A DNA stretch of 64,000 nt from Warburgia ugandensis (GCA_035236585.1 CP141137.1:12416327-12480326), one strand, 5' to 3'. Positions 48,324 through 60,957 are shown, counted from the stretch's first letter. Notes: generated by a model not told the origin, from the sequence alone. Numbers and translations: made by a program.

Positions 48324-49650
48324 ATTTGTCTTAAAAATCCGGGGTGTTACATTGGTATTCCATGTTCACTTGCTAATAGATTAAGTATTTCCCTACATAA
48401 TCAATCATATCTCTTTTCAATTCAAACCACTAACATGTCTCTTTTAAGTTTCTACACATCCTTGTACCGCCAAGATGGATAGAATAAAGAGTGTCATGTT
48501 CTTATTCCAAAATCTCTCTTTTCAACTTTGCATTAAAGGCAACGCAAATCTACCAACAATCATAAGCATACCCCCCCCTCCCCCTTCTAAAATATTTTAT
48601 TGTTGTGGTCTAAAAATCCTATATACCAATACTCAAACCTTTGTCTCTATAATCAAGTCCCTTTTAGGTTTGCTTCAATATCCATTCTCAAGGACCCTAG
48701 TTCTATTAATAATTCCTTTGTATTCTATAAAGATGCCCAAGTAGTTATTTCGTTCCTACTTAATGTTATGCCACCACATTTGCTTTTCTTAGATTGTAGT
48801 TAATTGCATAGTCACAATTGCTAAGCAATTTCAGCCACTTCCATTTTCTCAAATTCAATTCCTTGTATTAAGGTAAGTATTTGAGGCTCTTGTGGTTGAT
48901 CAAAGTCTGGCATTTTACACTATATAGGTAATATCTTCTTAGTTTTAGTGCAAAAGTAATAGATGCCAAATCCAAGTCATGTGCATAGTAATTTTGTTTA
49001 TGATTCTTCAATTGTCTTTGTGCATATGCCACCATATAACAGTGTTGCATAAGTACACACCCTAACCTTAGTGTGAAGCATCATTATATAATATTAATCC
49101 TTCACTTACTAGTGCCAACGTCAGTACAAGGGTTGTTAATCTCATTTTTAGAGTTTTGAAACTCTTCTCAAACTCATCAATCCACTCAAACTTCACTCTT
49201 TTTGGGTCAATTGAGTCATAGGCCCAACAGTCAATGTGAAATCTCAAATGAACTTCTAATAATGCCTTTCCAAACCCAAGAAACTACGCACTTCAATCAT
49301 GCATATAGGTTATTCCCGACTAACCACTTCTTCTACTTTATGCTGATCTACACAAATCTCCTTCCCTGAAATGACATGCTCTAGGAGCACAACACAATCT
49401 ATCCAAAAGTAGCAGATCTTCAATGTTGCCAACAAATTTTATTTTGTCAAGGTCTCAACCATTATTCAAGTTGTTTTTTATGTTCTTCCTTAAGAACATC
49501 ATCAATGAATATTGCATCTTGCAAATGTTTGTGGATTGAGAAAATCCATTTAATTGTTTTTGAAAAAACAATCAACTAAACCATGTAATAAAATGAATTT
49601 CATTTTTAGGCTAAGGAATATAAAAAATGGACAGTGCAGGGATGAAGTAC

Positions 49651-51741
49651 AATTTTCTAGGAGGACATGCTAAGAATTTATACTATTTTCAAAAAATAGT
49701 TAATTACCAAAGGAAAAATATTAAACTAATTTAGTAGATAGGATGTTGGTTGTTACTTTTAAGTTTGAAAAACTATCTAGTTCTTAATTGTATCAATTTT
49801 AAATGGTTAGATTATTGTCTACAATATAATTGGTTGTAGCATTATAAATTAAAGACCTTAGAAGACCTAAAAAGACATATAAAGAAATTAAAAGTTAAGC
49901 TCACACTCAAGCACTTAGCTTGAAGCTCTTAGATTGATTCTTTCCATTATGTTGTTTTAATATTCTCCCTTTCTCTATTCTTTTATTTGTGTATGGTAAC
50001 TTCAAAGATAAATCCTTTTATTCTTCACATCCATTATATTTGAGAAAGTAGTATAGCTCTTGTATTCTTGGATAGTCTTTAAGTGTTTGTAAGAAGGTTA
50101 GTTGTTGTAAGTGCTCACGTCCTTGTTTATATGTTAAAACAGTGATAGCAGGTGTATAAAATCTTGCAAAGAGTGAGTACAAGTGAAAGTAGGGAATACT
50201 TTGAGAGAATAGAAGTAGGAGCTTAGGAGCTTTGGTTGGTTAGCCTAACTATTATAAAAATCTCAATGTCTAATTCTTGTGTGACATTGTTGTGTTTCTA
50301 AAATTATGTTTTGCTGTGTGACAACTTTGCTAAAGGTTGCAAAGTTTATTATGAGGCCCAATTCATCTATCCCCCTCCTGGGACCTCGAAAAAATAGACT
50401 ACATGTAGCTAGCTACATATTTATACTTTTAAATATCTAGTATGTATAACACCTTGTGCATCTTGACAAAGAAGCAACTGCAAAAAGGGAGGGGGGGTTA
50501 CTATTACAAAACTCCAAGGCCTATTTAGATAATGGCATTACCAAACAATTAGCAAAATAGATGCCCTTAGCAAAATAGATGCCCCCTATGTAAATGTGAT
50601 GAAACTTAATGTTATGAAAACCTACAATAAGTTATTAACATTTTTGAAGTGGGATAATTTTCTCAATTATTTTGCTGGTCCTTTGTAACACCATAATAAT
50701 AACTTATGTGTCGTCCATGATGTGCTTGCTATTAAATTCAAATTTAGCATCAATTAGCAAACTGATAAATAAAGAAGTCCACTCAGACTCATTGTTAGTA
50801 CTTTCACACAAAAATAAATTAAAATCCAACAAAGATGTCTAAGATAATCCATAAATAATTTGCTACCAATGTTGCCCCTAGGTATCCAAGGGTAGATCTA
50901 TCGACAGCTAACTGAAGAAAGGTACGTGAATTTATTGAATAATAGATGAATGAAACAAGTTACTTAGCTTCTACATATTCCATGATTTTCTTATTGGTTG
51001 ATTAAGTGTTTTACAGTTACAAAATGATCAAATTGGTGAGTACTAATGTCTTGAAGCCTTTTCCATATTGTAGGAGACCAAGCCACTTGTCATACAATGT
51101 ATTAACATGTTCTCATGTTTCAACCATCCAAAGCAGCTGTTGTTTGAGCAAAGATCTCTCTCTAAGGATTGAGTTCCAAATGGTAGAGGCATAAAAGTTT
51201 GCCTTTATCTAAAATGTTTTTATGTTGTTATGCACTTAGCCTACACCACTTGAGTCTACAAAGAAGATGTCGATGAACAACCACTAGTGAAGCTTAGCCT
51301 GGAAAAATTAAGTTACCAGAGGCAAAATTTTCAAACTTGTTAATATAATAATGCAGCTGAGTGAATGGCGATTCTCCTGTAACAAATCTCTTTGATTCGT
51401 TTCCCAACAGTTAAGAAGGAAGGCATGGTAAAGGCATGCAACTTATCAAGTACCCAGGAACTGATTGAGTGACAAACGTGGACTTCTTAGCACCTTGAGC
51501 CCAGGGACTCTAACACCAGCAGATCACTAAAAAAGCTAAGGCCGCACAAACCCTATGATGTGGTCGGACGACTATCTTAAAGATACCCCAAGCCTAAGAA
51601 ATAATTAAAGAAAGAAAGAGAAGTGATCCTCTTTCCTCCTCTCTTTTTTTTGGCTTTTCTTGAAGAGAGACATACATTGGGCGACGGAAATTATAAAAAT
51701 ACAAGAAATATACTTTAGTAAAGCTAGAATTCTTTCAAGAT
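49651..51741. other. Intergenic; possible copia LTR end near 50060-50400
   Basis: Mostly unrecognised. At 50356-50392 'cccaattcatctatccccct' and the following 'cctgggacctcg' resemble the sequence just inside or at the end of some plant copia LTRs. No partner repeat or coding region was found, so this is weak. Confidence 0.25.
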
Positions 51742-51849
51742 AAAGAAGAGCTTCGCAATAAGGTAAGGCTGCGTGCTATAGGCTCTTGTAGTATGCTCCT
51801 TTTTCGGATCCCCTATAGGCACGAGCTTTGTGCACCAGGGCTTTCCTTT
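51742..51849 (+). mobile_element. Au-like SINE, 5'-truncated, with target duplication
   Basis: Only the 3' two-thirds is present ('aaggtaaggctgcgtgctat' to 'gtgcaccagggctttcc'). The flanks 'tagaattctttcaagata' (from 51725) and 'tagaattctttgatagata' (from 51850) look like a target duplication, so the copy was probably inserted already truncated. Confidence 0.75.
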
Positions 51850-53047
51850 TAGAATTCTTTGATAGATACTTCTCTCTTAGTCATGAATTTTAGGACTTGC
51901 ATGTCCTGCAAGTGCATGCATGTTCTTGATCGTCCAAATTGTGGTCCCCATTTCAATATGGTGCAAATCCCATATCCATCAAGCCGTCCCAACCCTTTGA
52001 TCAAGGAAGAAATATAGATTCCAAGTTACAAAAAGAAAGCAAGAAAAAATTGACCAAATGGTTGCAGTAGATGGACAATTGGCCTCTATTTGGATGCTAT
52101 GTGATGTTTGTATTTCTCATATGGGCCCCGCTACTAGTCAAAGAAACATAAGGACACGTCATTCCTAGTGGATTAATAGACTAAGGATCAACTAACAAGG
52201 AAAAAGGACAAAGATTACACGTTGAGGAAATTATATCTGCGATCTTTATTGATAATGACACTCCCTTTTCATCCTAAGATGTGAACTTTAGTGTTTTAAC
52301 AATGGCACTTCTTAGCCTCTTTATAAAACACTTATAACCGTGTTTTTACAACTAATAAGAATGATATTATTGAACAACTGACAGGTGAATGTTGATGTTT
52401 TCTTTCTTATTTTAAACTTTTTCTAAGCAGCTGTTATGGGAGTGCCGTTATAGAAAGGAGGGGATGAGGTTTAACAATAGATTATTATTGTCTAAAATTG
52501 ATGGAAAATGACATTTGCAAGCTTTTTATAGTGTTCTTCCCTTTATTGTATACTTTATCGTTGGTCCTTGGTGGCTTTCTGCAAATTTTTGGAGCCTTTT
52601 CACACCGCCAACTAATCAGGATAAGCATAAAAGAAAGAAAACAATGGCATTACTAAAATGGAAGAATGCTACACAGGGTGCAACTTCATGGTGGTTAATG
52701 GAGGTGCCCCACAAATTGTTGATCCATATCTAACGTTCAGCTGATTTCTCATGCATCAGATATCTAGCAGCCTAGAGCATATGGCAATCGGATGACTGAG
52801 ATCGTTTGTATCTGAAGACCAAAGCACATTTGTGCAGATGCTACAATTTGCTGATTGGCACAGTTTGGCTCTACTAAATATCTAAAGAAAGAGAAATTAG
52901 ATGACTGGTATGGATAGGCCTTTGTTATTGTTAAGAACTTCATCAATATGCCAAAAGCTACGAAACCGATGAACATGTCGAGTCCATTTTTTAAAACCAA
53001 TATCTCATTGTAAGCTTCCTTGTATATCATACCATAAGTTAGCCCAA
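51850..53047. other. Intergenic, nothing recognised
   Basis: A 105-codon minus-strand open frame (52764-53081) has no family resemblance and ends inside the adjacent repeat, so it is not called. Confidence 0.4.
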
Positions 53048-53590
53048 TGTCACGGACTTGCATTGCAAGGCCAGTGACCAAGTCCTCGAAAATCTGAGGA
53101 AGGCTTGCTTAGTTCATAGATGTAGCTTGAGGGACTTAGGCCTGTGTTCTTGAACTTATAGAACAAGGCTTGGTTTCTGAATAAATCCTTGTAAATATTT
53201 AGATATTATGAAGTAGTCTAGAACTCTATGAGAATGATAAATTACTCTACAAAGAGTAGGAGCGTTCCAGAATATGATCTATATCATGGATGTACTGACA
53301 CTTGGAATAATCCTAACCATCTATTGAGGAGCTCGATAGGGGTGTACAAGGACAAATAGTGGTTAGCTCCTCCTTTGTAACCAACTCAGACCATTCAATT
53401 GTAACTCAAGCAAGGATAACAAATTCTCTTTAAACAATTCTATTTTTGAGTTTCTCTCATTGCTCTGGTGGATGAGTAAATATAGCTCTAACAAGTGAGA
53501 ATGGGAGTGGAAAACTTACTTGTATTATGTAAAGGAGTTGCACACAAGTGTCGCACGGGTTTAACAAAGGAAAACTGCAATCCTAAGATG
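53048..53590 (+). mobile_element. LTR-like repeat, copy 1 of 2 (copia-type, solo)
   Basis: About 540 bp aligning along its whole length with 62788-63350. It shares 'gacttaggcctgtg', 'aatccttgtaaatattt', 'gttagctcctc' and 'tcaagcaagg'. Composition and promoter-like layout suggest a copia LTR. No coding sequence lies beside it. Ends are approximate, and it is a fossil. Confidence 0.6.
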
Positions 53591-54314
53591 TCATGCTTAA
53601 AATAATAAGAGTCTTATTATGATAAACCTTAATCTAGCATTCTTTATTAACATAAAAGAATCCTAATATCAGATAGATGGTGAAGTAGCATTAGGCCACT
53701 GCTATTCTTTTCGGCCGATTGTAAAGAAACGCTCGTGGGATATGTGCTTTCCGTGGATTGCAGAAATTCTTGGCTCAACTTTTAAGTCGATCGATGGGGT
53801 AAAGGCTTGTGAGTGGCCCTACTTTTGTGCATGGATGTTTGCCCGCTCGCATGCTACAGCACATTCTTTTTTATCCACAACCAAAATGAATCAGCAAGTT
53901 ATTCCCATTTCTCTATCTAACCTGAAGGGCTGCTACTTAGCATCACTTTATTGTAATTCAGTAGACCACTTGTTTCGGATGTTGGACTTTGCAATCTCAA
54001 CTATCCACTTCTATAGTTCTACTCTACTTTAGACTAAAGATTGCAATGTCAAGATTTCCAAACTTGTGATTTAATTAACTCCAAACTTGTGATTCAATGA
54101 ACTTGATTATTATTTCTTATCCAGCGGCTAAAGAAAGAATTGCTTTCTTCTAATCAAGTGAGATCGACTATGAAGATAATAATCTTTGCTACTAGCCTAA
54201 TGATCAACCACTTCGACCAGCGTGGAGATGCATGCATGTGTAGTTCCATATCAATAATATAGAAGGCCATCAGGAGGCGAACAACATGCTTCGATTCGCA
54301 TGCCAAACTAATAT
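53591..54314. other. Intergenic, nothing recognised
   Basis: A 96-codon plus-strand open frame at 53742-54032 has no recognisable motif or neighbouring exon. Confidence 0.4.
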
Positions 54315-54475
54315 CACAGTTGTGTGGTTAAAGTTATTGTTGCGTGATCTTAAGGTCATAGGTTCAAGACATGGAAACAATATCTTGCAAAAATGCAAGA
54401 TAAGGTTACATACTTGGTCTGTCCCTTTTTAGACCCTGCATAGGCAGGAGCTTCGTGCATTGAGGCTGTCCTTTT
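54315..54475 (+). mobile_element. Au-like SINE, diverged
   Basis: Plus-strand copy from 'cacagttgtgtggttaaagt' to 'tgaggctgtcctttttt'. About 15 bp are missing from the middle (near 54413). It has no clear target duplication. Confidence 0.8.
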
Positions 54476-55129
54476 TTGCGCAGTTAAAGTTAGAAAAGCC
54501 ACCAGATAGCTTCTAAACTTCCCAACTTGCATGGGAAAGGCAACTTCCAAGTGCCAAGACAAAGCATAATACCAGCAGAGCTTTTAGTTCTTACTTCCTC
54601 TTCGTCTTAGTTACAATTTCCATAGATTTTTGTTCTGGGTGCACCTAATCAAATCGTTAAGCTTTAACACCGTGTTAGACTAGAAAAGAAATCCGGGGCA
54701 CTTCTCTGAATTTTTCCACAACATCTTCCTAGTCTAAAATGAAAAAGAATCCTAAACCACAAGGATATTGTATCCCTATTTTAAAGCCTTTGCCCTCTAC
54801 CTTCCCATCTTTGGGGCTCAGTTAACTGAGGGCACACTTAGTTTAAGGGTTGAAGTTACCCACCCATACTTCTAATAACCATGCAAGATTTTTCAAGAGC
54901 AAACAAGGAGAAATGAAAGAGAAAAAGAGTTTATTCCTTCTTTAGAAGTCTCTTTCGTGTCTTTCTTTTCACCAAAATGTTTTTGAAAGTGACAAAATCT
55001 TAAGATCTAATTCTACCAAGTTGGATTATTCATGGCACTTGTGTGACTTCACCGACCCAATTTCTAGACTTCCATAAATACTCAAGCAAAAGGCCATGTA
55101 CATAGGATTGATAGGAGAACTGATTAGGG
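54476..55129. other. Intergenic, nothing recognised
   Basis: No gene or repeat could be supported here. Confidence 0.4.
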
Positions 55130-55518
55130 TCTCCTAACTAGTTAAAGGGTTCTCCGTCACAGACAAATAAATTGGCTAATTTAGAAAATAATTAAAGGAA
55201 AATTTAGATTATAGAGGAACATTATAGATTGCCATAGTTATGGAAATGTAAGAACTAGAGACAAATAAAGACAAAGCAAGAGAGGAATATTAGTGCTTGC
55301 TTACTGTGCTCATTCTTGTGTACATATTTATATTTGTTTTGGGACCTATGTTAATTCCTTCAATCAAGGATAACAGTATAGGTAAGATTACAACGAATAA
55401 GATAGTAGCTTCCAAATGTCAAGAACGGTAAGACTTTACAACGAGTAGAAGAGGACAAGAACAAGCTGACCTAGTGAGCTGTATATTATCATCTAACACC
55501 CTCCTAGTCTAATAGAAG

Positions 55519-55697
55519 GGGAGCCTTGGAGCAATGGTAGAGTTGTCATTGCGTGACTTTGGGGTCACGAGTTCAAGGAGCAGAAATAGTCTCTTGCAAA
55601 ATGCAAGGTAAGAATGTGTACTATTGACCCTTGTGGTCCACCCCTTTCCCGGACTTTGTATATGCGGGAGCTTGGTGCACCTGGACTGTCCTTTTAC
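55519..55697 (+). mobile_element. Au-like SINE inside the copia fossil
   Basis: Full-length plus-strand copy ('ggggagccttggagcaatgg' to 'gcacctggactgtcctttta') located between the copia LTR border and RNase H sequence. I found no convincing target duplication. Confidence 0.85.
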
Positions 55698-56818
55698 CCT
55701 CCATCAAACTCATGATCAATGAGAGATTGAGTTTGTCTCTAAACCATGCGAACTTGCTACCAAAACATGAATTTGTAAAGCCATCAGCTGGTTGTTCTAG
55801 AATGTTAATGAACAAACCTGTAAAGACCTTCAGAAACTCTCTTTCTCGTAAAAAATGATAGTCCACTTCTATTATTGTGTACAAGCATGAAGAATTGGGT
55901 TTGCAGCCATTTGAATTGCACTGACATTATCACATAACAGCATTAGTTTTGAGTACGAAACAAATTGGTCATGGAAGAGAAACCCAACAAATATCGGCTG
56001 TGGTGGAAGCTAGTGCTCGGTGTTCAACTTCCATGCTTGATCTACATATGGTCTGCTGTTTACGAGTTCACAAAATAATGAAGGTGGAACAAAAAATAAA
56101 TAGCTTCCAGTTGTAGATCTTCTATCATCAGGCAAGCCAACCTAAACTGCATCATTTTAGATCATGGTTGGAGAATGATTGAAATGTAAGGCCAAGATTT
56201 CTAGTGCCTTTTACACATTGAAGTATAACTTAGCAGCTTCTAAGTGAACAGTTGAAGGCTTGCATAAAACTTGGTTTACCAACTTATCGTAGCCTAGATT
56301 GGCTTTCTAGCTATGAACTCATACTAGATGGACTTAGTACTATAATTATCTCTTAATCTATGTGGATAGCTTCAAAACTGACTTGCTCTAGAGCTTTAGA
56401 ATCTACTCATTTCACTAATTGATTTTGCAATCATTTCCTTAGAAATGCAGAAAGACGAAAAAGAAAAAGAACAAATGCAAGAGTCAAGAGCGTAGCTAAG
56501 AACCACCCCGTCATGGGGAGATACGGAAACACTCCTACAAGGCTATGGTATGTTGCGAAGTCATGAAGACGGTCTCCATCTAGGATCAATAACTTGGAAC
56601 CATTAGCCATCGGTGTTGATAGTAGTTTAGAATCCACCACATCAGACTGTTTGAGTAGTTTGATTTGCAAATTTCACACCAGAGATTGTAAGGGTATGCC
56701 TAGTTCAGGTCACTGCCATTTCTAGGAAGAAATGTAGAAAACAAAGATTTCAAACTTCTGAATTGAGAGGAGGTACCTGGTGAGTCACTCCTTCCAATTA
56801 CAATGTCATTTATACATA

Positions 56819-57005
56819 AAAGGGGCAGCCCCGGTGCATGAAGCTCCTGTGCATGCAGGGTCCATGAAAGGGGTAGACCACAAAGGTCTATAGTACGCAG
56901 CCTTATATTACATTTTTATAAGAGGCTATTTTCACACCTTGAATCTGTGACCTCAAGGTTAACCAATGACAACTTTACTGTTACACCAAATCTCCCTTTC
57001 AATAA
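56819..57005 (-). mobile_element. Au-like SINE in copia pol, 12-bp target duplication
   Basis: Full-length minus-strand copy bounded by 'catttatacata' (56807-56818, 57006-57017). It is younger than the copia element it sits in. Confidence 0.9.
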
Positions 57006-57854
57006 CATTTATACATACACACACGTGTGTGTAGAAGTAACAAAATGGTGAACCCCCTTGTTATATGTCGATAAAAGAGACTCGAATCATTTTTCTTGCT
57101 CGTTAAACCATGTTCGAGAAGAGCTCGGCTGAAATAAGCATACCAAGCTCTAGAGTTCATTTCTTTTTATAATTGACAAACAAGATGAGTGGCGTGGTCT
57201 ACAAAACCAAGGGGTCATAGCATGTAGACTTCGTCCTCTAAAGGACCTTGAAGAAAAGCTTTACTTACATCTAGTTCATGAAAAGGTCAACTGTGCTTGC
57301 ATGCAAGAGAGAGGATAATCTGAACTGTTGGTGCTTTAACGACTGGACAAAAATTGCTTTCAAAGTCAAAGCTCCATCATTGAAGACATCCCTCGGCTAT
57401 TAGCCGAAATTTTCTTCTTTCATTGGCTCTTCTTTTGGTCTTTAGAACCCATTTGCATCCAAGGATGTTAAGTCCCGGATGGTAGGACTTGATGAGGCCA
57501 AGTCCTACTGCGCATTAGTGCATTGACCTCTTCATACCGTGAAAACATAAGAAGTAGAGATAGATAATGAGAAGGCAAGAGAGGAATCAATAAAACTTCA
57601 TTACTATGCTTATTCTTGTGTACATATTCATGGTTGTTTTGAGATCTACAATCCTTCAATCAAGGACAACGAGATTACAGTCCTTCAAAGATAATAGTGC
57701 AGGTAAGATTACAATGGATAGGATAGTAGCTGTCAAAGGTCAATGCTTAGACAAGTATGGGAAGGATTTACAACACCCATCGACTCACAAACCGAAAAGA
57801 GACAGCTTCCATCATTACTAGTATATGTTACTTACATCCCAACAGTGTTTGCAT

Positions 57855-58034
57855 TGTAGTTGTCTTGGTGTAAAGGTAGAGTTGTCGTCATGTGACCTTG
57901 AGGTCATGGGTTTAGGAGTAAAAACAGCCTCTGGCAAAAATGCAAGATAAGGCTGCATACTGTTGACCCTTGTAGTCCTTCCCTTCCCTAGACCCTGCAT
58001 AAGCAGGAGCTTCATGCATTGGGACTGCCCTTTT
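57855..58034 (+). mobile_element. Au-like SINE, perfect 19-bp target duplication
   Basis: Full-length plus-strand copy with the 19-bp repeat 'atcccaacagtgtttgcat' at 57836-57854 and 58035-58053. The perfect flanks suggest one of the more recent insertions here. Confidence 0.93.
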
Positions 58035-58053
58035 ATCCCAACAGTGTTTGCAT

Positions 58054-58670
58054 ATTTTGCCTAAGGTTAAATTATACTGCAGAGGGTTATCATCCGACAA
58101 GCTGCAGTCCTGGTAGCAGGTCTCACTCTAACAGGATGGACAGTTTTAATCTAATCCAAGGAAATAAATGAAGGAAACATGATTTCCCACCAAACTTGTA
58201 GCTCTAATGGTTGTAAATCGGACATATATCCAGTTGAAAATATGCCATTTAATTCCCATGACCATACTAACCAATATTGCTTAATAAGTAGATCGATGGA
58301 AGCTTTTGATAGCAGATCCAGCATTTCTGCCCACAACTCTCTCCTACTCGAACTTATTTCCTTCCTATCCAATCTGTCCATTCTATGAGACCATTGACCG
58401 CACCTTCTAACAATTAATTGTTGGTTGGAAATTCAGTATAGTCTTCGTTAATTAAAATCATTGAGGGTACGTAACCAATCCCACCCAAATCTCATACCAA
58501 ATCTAAACGCCTGACCAACTGCAAATATAATTCTATGCCTAAAACTCTCCCACCATCTACAAATATTTCTCCATTCGACTGAGCCGCCCTTCATGCCCTG
58601 GGTCATGTTTGGTAACCATTCACCATCCACATGCCATATTTTTGGGCTACGACACACCACAGCTTAAGCT
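58054..58670 (-). mobile_element. L1-type LINE fragment (C-terminal ORF2, zinc-finger RVT region)
   Basis: Minus-strand pieces resemble the region after reverse transcriptase in plant L1 elements: EWRNICRWWESFRHRIIFAV (58660-58448; compare the family's LWxxIRxGW...FxVGxGxxxRFW) and, downstream, WLVWSWELNGIFSTG (58381-58151; compare WxWxxxxxGxFSVKS). The frames are broken and the reverse transcriptase is not present. A SINE and the copia fossil adjoin it. Confidence 0.5.
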
Positions 58671-59774
58671 TTTTTCTTACTACTGTTCTGTCCATTAGAG
58701 TGTTGGGCAATTCAATAATAACATGTACATAGGATGAGTGTCGCCAAAATACGAATGCTAAGATTGATGAGTCGCAAGACAAGTTTATATGACAAGTTTA
58801 ATCTCATTCACTCAAATTATATGACAAGTTTAAAGGCTCAATCTCTTATCATCATCCCAAGAGTCTAAAGAACCAGCTGAACCATCAAGTTTTAATTCCT
58901 TAAAGTAATGTATATCAAATGGATATGTAATGTTTCTTGACAAATATTATTGTAGCTACAGTGCTGCTTCTTGGTTATCAATGCACCAACTGATATCTGT
59001 GTCCATGCTACAAGCTTTCTATTGCATCTTGATGCTATAGTTGAACCTCTCTTAATTATACTCAAGTGTCCATTTTTGCCACCACAAAAACATATCAAAG
59101 ACTCATCTAAAGGCAAAACAAAAATGAAAGAGAAAAAAGATAAGTTATGATGTTATGCATGTCACTTACAATTAGAGTTCATCTTAGACATTGGATATCT
59201 TGCAGTCCAAACCATGACCATTGAGCGATTCTAGCATCCGAAGAATGTGGAACCTTATACAAGTTTTTAACCGTCCATTTCCAGGAATCAAAAGTATATT
59301 TTATTAGATGATAATCATCCAATCCTCGCTGTTCTTGCACCAGCCTTCTAGATGACCAGGATTCGAGACTGTGTAATTATGTGTTTCAGTATATACAAAG
59401 CAGGGCGCCAGAACTAACTTATCAACATGTGGTCATGGCTGGGCTACTGTAGTGTTCCTCGTAACACATACCACGTTATCAATCTCATTAATGAGCAACG
59501 ACCATAAAGCACATGAGATGTCATCATGCTTATCAATGAAGGTGGTGATGTGGATTATAGGCTATATAACCGCCCAGCCATGCTTTCTTTTATCAACATA
59601 TTGGCATCATGTTCCGAACATAAATGCAAACCTACTAAGGAAAGAACAAACAAGGGGTGAATGATAACTATCACAATATGTGAGTGAATGGGACGGCTCG
59701 AGCACAATGAAGGTGGAAGTTTTGGTCTTTCTATCAGGCTAACGATATAGGAACCACCATGATAGATGAGCCAC
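58671..59774. other. Intergenic, nothing recognised
   Basis: Short open frames only; no family resemblance. Confidence 0.4.
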
Positions 59775-59966
59775 TATGATAGAAGGGAAGCCTTGGCGCA
59801 ACGGTAAAAGTTGTTATCATGTGATCCTGAGGTCACGGGTTCAAGGCGTAGAATCGGTCTCTTCTAAAATACAAGGTAAGGCTGCCTACTATAGGCCCTC
59901 ATAGTCCGCCCCTTCCCTAGACCCTGCATAGGCGGGAGCTTTGTGCACTGGGACTGCCATTTTTAT
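59775..59966 (+). mobile_element. Au-like SINE, ~16-bp target duplication
   Basis: Full-length plus-strand copy with a well-kept box B ('acgggttcaaggcg'). Flanks 'atgatagatgagccac' (ending 59773) and 'attatagatgagccac' (59965-59980) differ at one base. It is one of the best-preserved copies. Confidence 0.92.
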
Positions 59967-60139
59967 TATAGATGAGCCACCGAGGGGATAGTCACGATCT
60001 AAATACACATATCATAAATATCATCTTTAGCTATTCAATGGCCTTGATCGAAATAGAGTGTCCCTAGTAAGCTGGTGAGACTTCTTAGTCATCAAAGTCT
60101 GATGATTTTCTTGGTCAAAATATGTGAAAAATTATAGAC

Positions 60140-60640
60140 TGGCACTGTTACACAGGAGGTTTTTAAAGTGGGTATAAAGAAGTCGTTATTTTGACTACTG
60201 ACTTCGTAAATATTTTACCAGTCCTTTAGAAAAAAAATAAAAAAATAACAACTTTAAAAGTATAGACTTAAGAAGTCATTTAAACAAAACAACTTCTTTA
60301 GTTTGTCGGGATGAAGTATTTTTTTGCACAAATGGACTTTTAAAGACGTTTGAAGCAAATGACTTCAAAAGCATATAGTTTTAAAGTTGTTTATTTTTAA
60401 ACAAAACAACTTTAAAAGCAATTTACTTTTGAAGTCCTTTAATGCTAAACAACTTTAACACTATTTACTTTCAAATGACTTTAAAAATATACAATTTATA
60501 GCTGGCGCGAAGAAGGGATTTTATGCAAAAATGGACTTTTGAAGTCATTTACATGCAAAGAGGGGATTTTACATGGGTACTTTATGTGAGAATGAACTTT
60601 TGAAGTCATTTATGTGTGAAGAGGTTGAAGATATCATTAG
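60140..60640. repeat. Cluster of short direct and inverted repeats
   Basis: Variants of 'gacttttgaagtcattta' and 'aacaactttaaaag' recur more than ten times in both orientations in about 500 bp. This resembles subterminal repeats of a CACTA- or hAT-type DNA transposon. The left side has 'cactgttacacagg' near 60144, but I found no matching terminal inverted repeat or transposase. Confidence 0.5.
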
Positions 60641-60957
60641 CCTTGAACATAAATTCTGTCCATATCACTTGTAATCTATATTATCAAAGACTTTCCAACC
60701 ATGATAATCTTAGCCACATAAAAGATAGATAACTCGAAAGAGCATATCCATTCAATTTATTATATATGCAATTTGGTAGTTAGATAAATTATACAAAACA
60801 TTTAGGGAATGATTTCCGTAATCCCAATTTTTCATAGTTAAACACTTTCCCATTAGACGTTGACAGCTCCGTTGAAAATAGCAACATCTTTTGAAAGTTA
60901 ACTGTATATATTAGCGCAAACAGAAGAATATAGTAGCCTTAGAAAATATGGGAGTCA

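Larger units (their letters stand above)
45408..48351. mobile_element. Solo LTR (~2.94 kb) with 5-bp target duplication
   Basis: The element starts 'tgtaatatccttaattttt' and ends 'ccggggtgttaca', giving TG...CA ends with matching inverted termini. It is flanked by the 5-bp repeat 'ttggt' (45403-45407, 48352-48356). It has no internal coding region and sits inside gypsy pol. It is long for an LTR, as in chromovirus elements of the Tekay/Del type. A partial second copy is at 15150-16963. The clean target duplication suggests it arose by recombination between the two LTRs of an element younger than its host. Confidence 0.85.
44560..49650 (-). mobile_element. Broken Ty3/gypsy retrotransposon hosting a solo LTR
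   Basis: Minus-strand translated fragments resemble gypsy pol: reverse transcriptase around 49600-49100, RNase H around 49050-48360 (for example LRKANVVA), and integrase around 45370-44560 (VVDWLSKSAHFL). Pol is interrupted between RNase H and integrase by a 2.9-kb solo LTR (45408-48351). There are many breaks, so it is an old fossil. Its own LTRs were not identified with confidence. Confidence 0.75.
55130..57830 (-). mobile_element. Collapsed Ty1/copia retrotransposon
   Basis: Two related LTR-like stretches (about 55240-55498 and 57540-57800) share 'attcttgtgtacatatt' and 'aggtaagattacaa'. Between them, minus-strand fragments resemble copia pol: reverse transcriptase near 57500-57050, the segment VVDSKLLSTPMANGSKLLIL at 56670-56431, and the RNase H end IEVDYHFLREREFLKVFTGL near 55884. 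'tctaacaccctcctag' at 55494-55509 looks like the LTR border with a polypurine tract on the minus strand. It is much shorter than a whole element and has several breaks. Two SINEs lie inside it. Confidence 0.75.

Noticed and set aside
52764-53081. 105-codon minus-strand open frame
   Set aside because: No family resemblance, and its start lies in an LTR-like repeat.
53742-54032. 96-codon plus-strand open frame
   Set aside because: No recognisable motif, no adjoining exons, no better than chance in AT-rich intergenic DNA.
57006-57034. Palindromic 'acacacacgtgtgtgt' as a regulatory site
   Set aside because: A simple (AC)n/(GT)n microsatellite junction beside a SINE target duplication; no gene is nearby to regulate.
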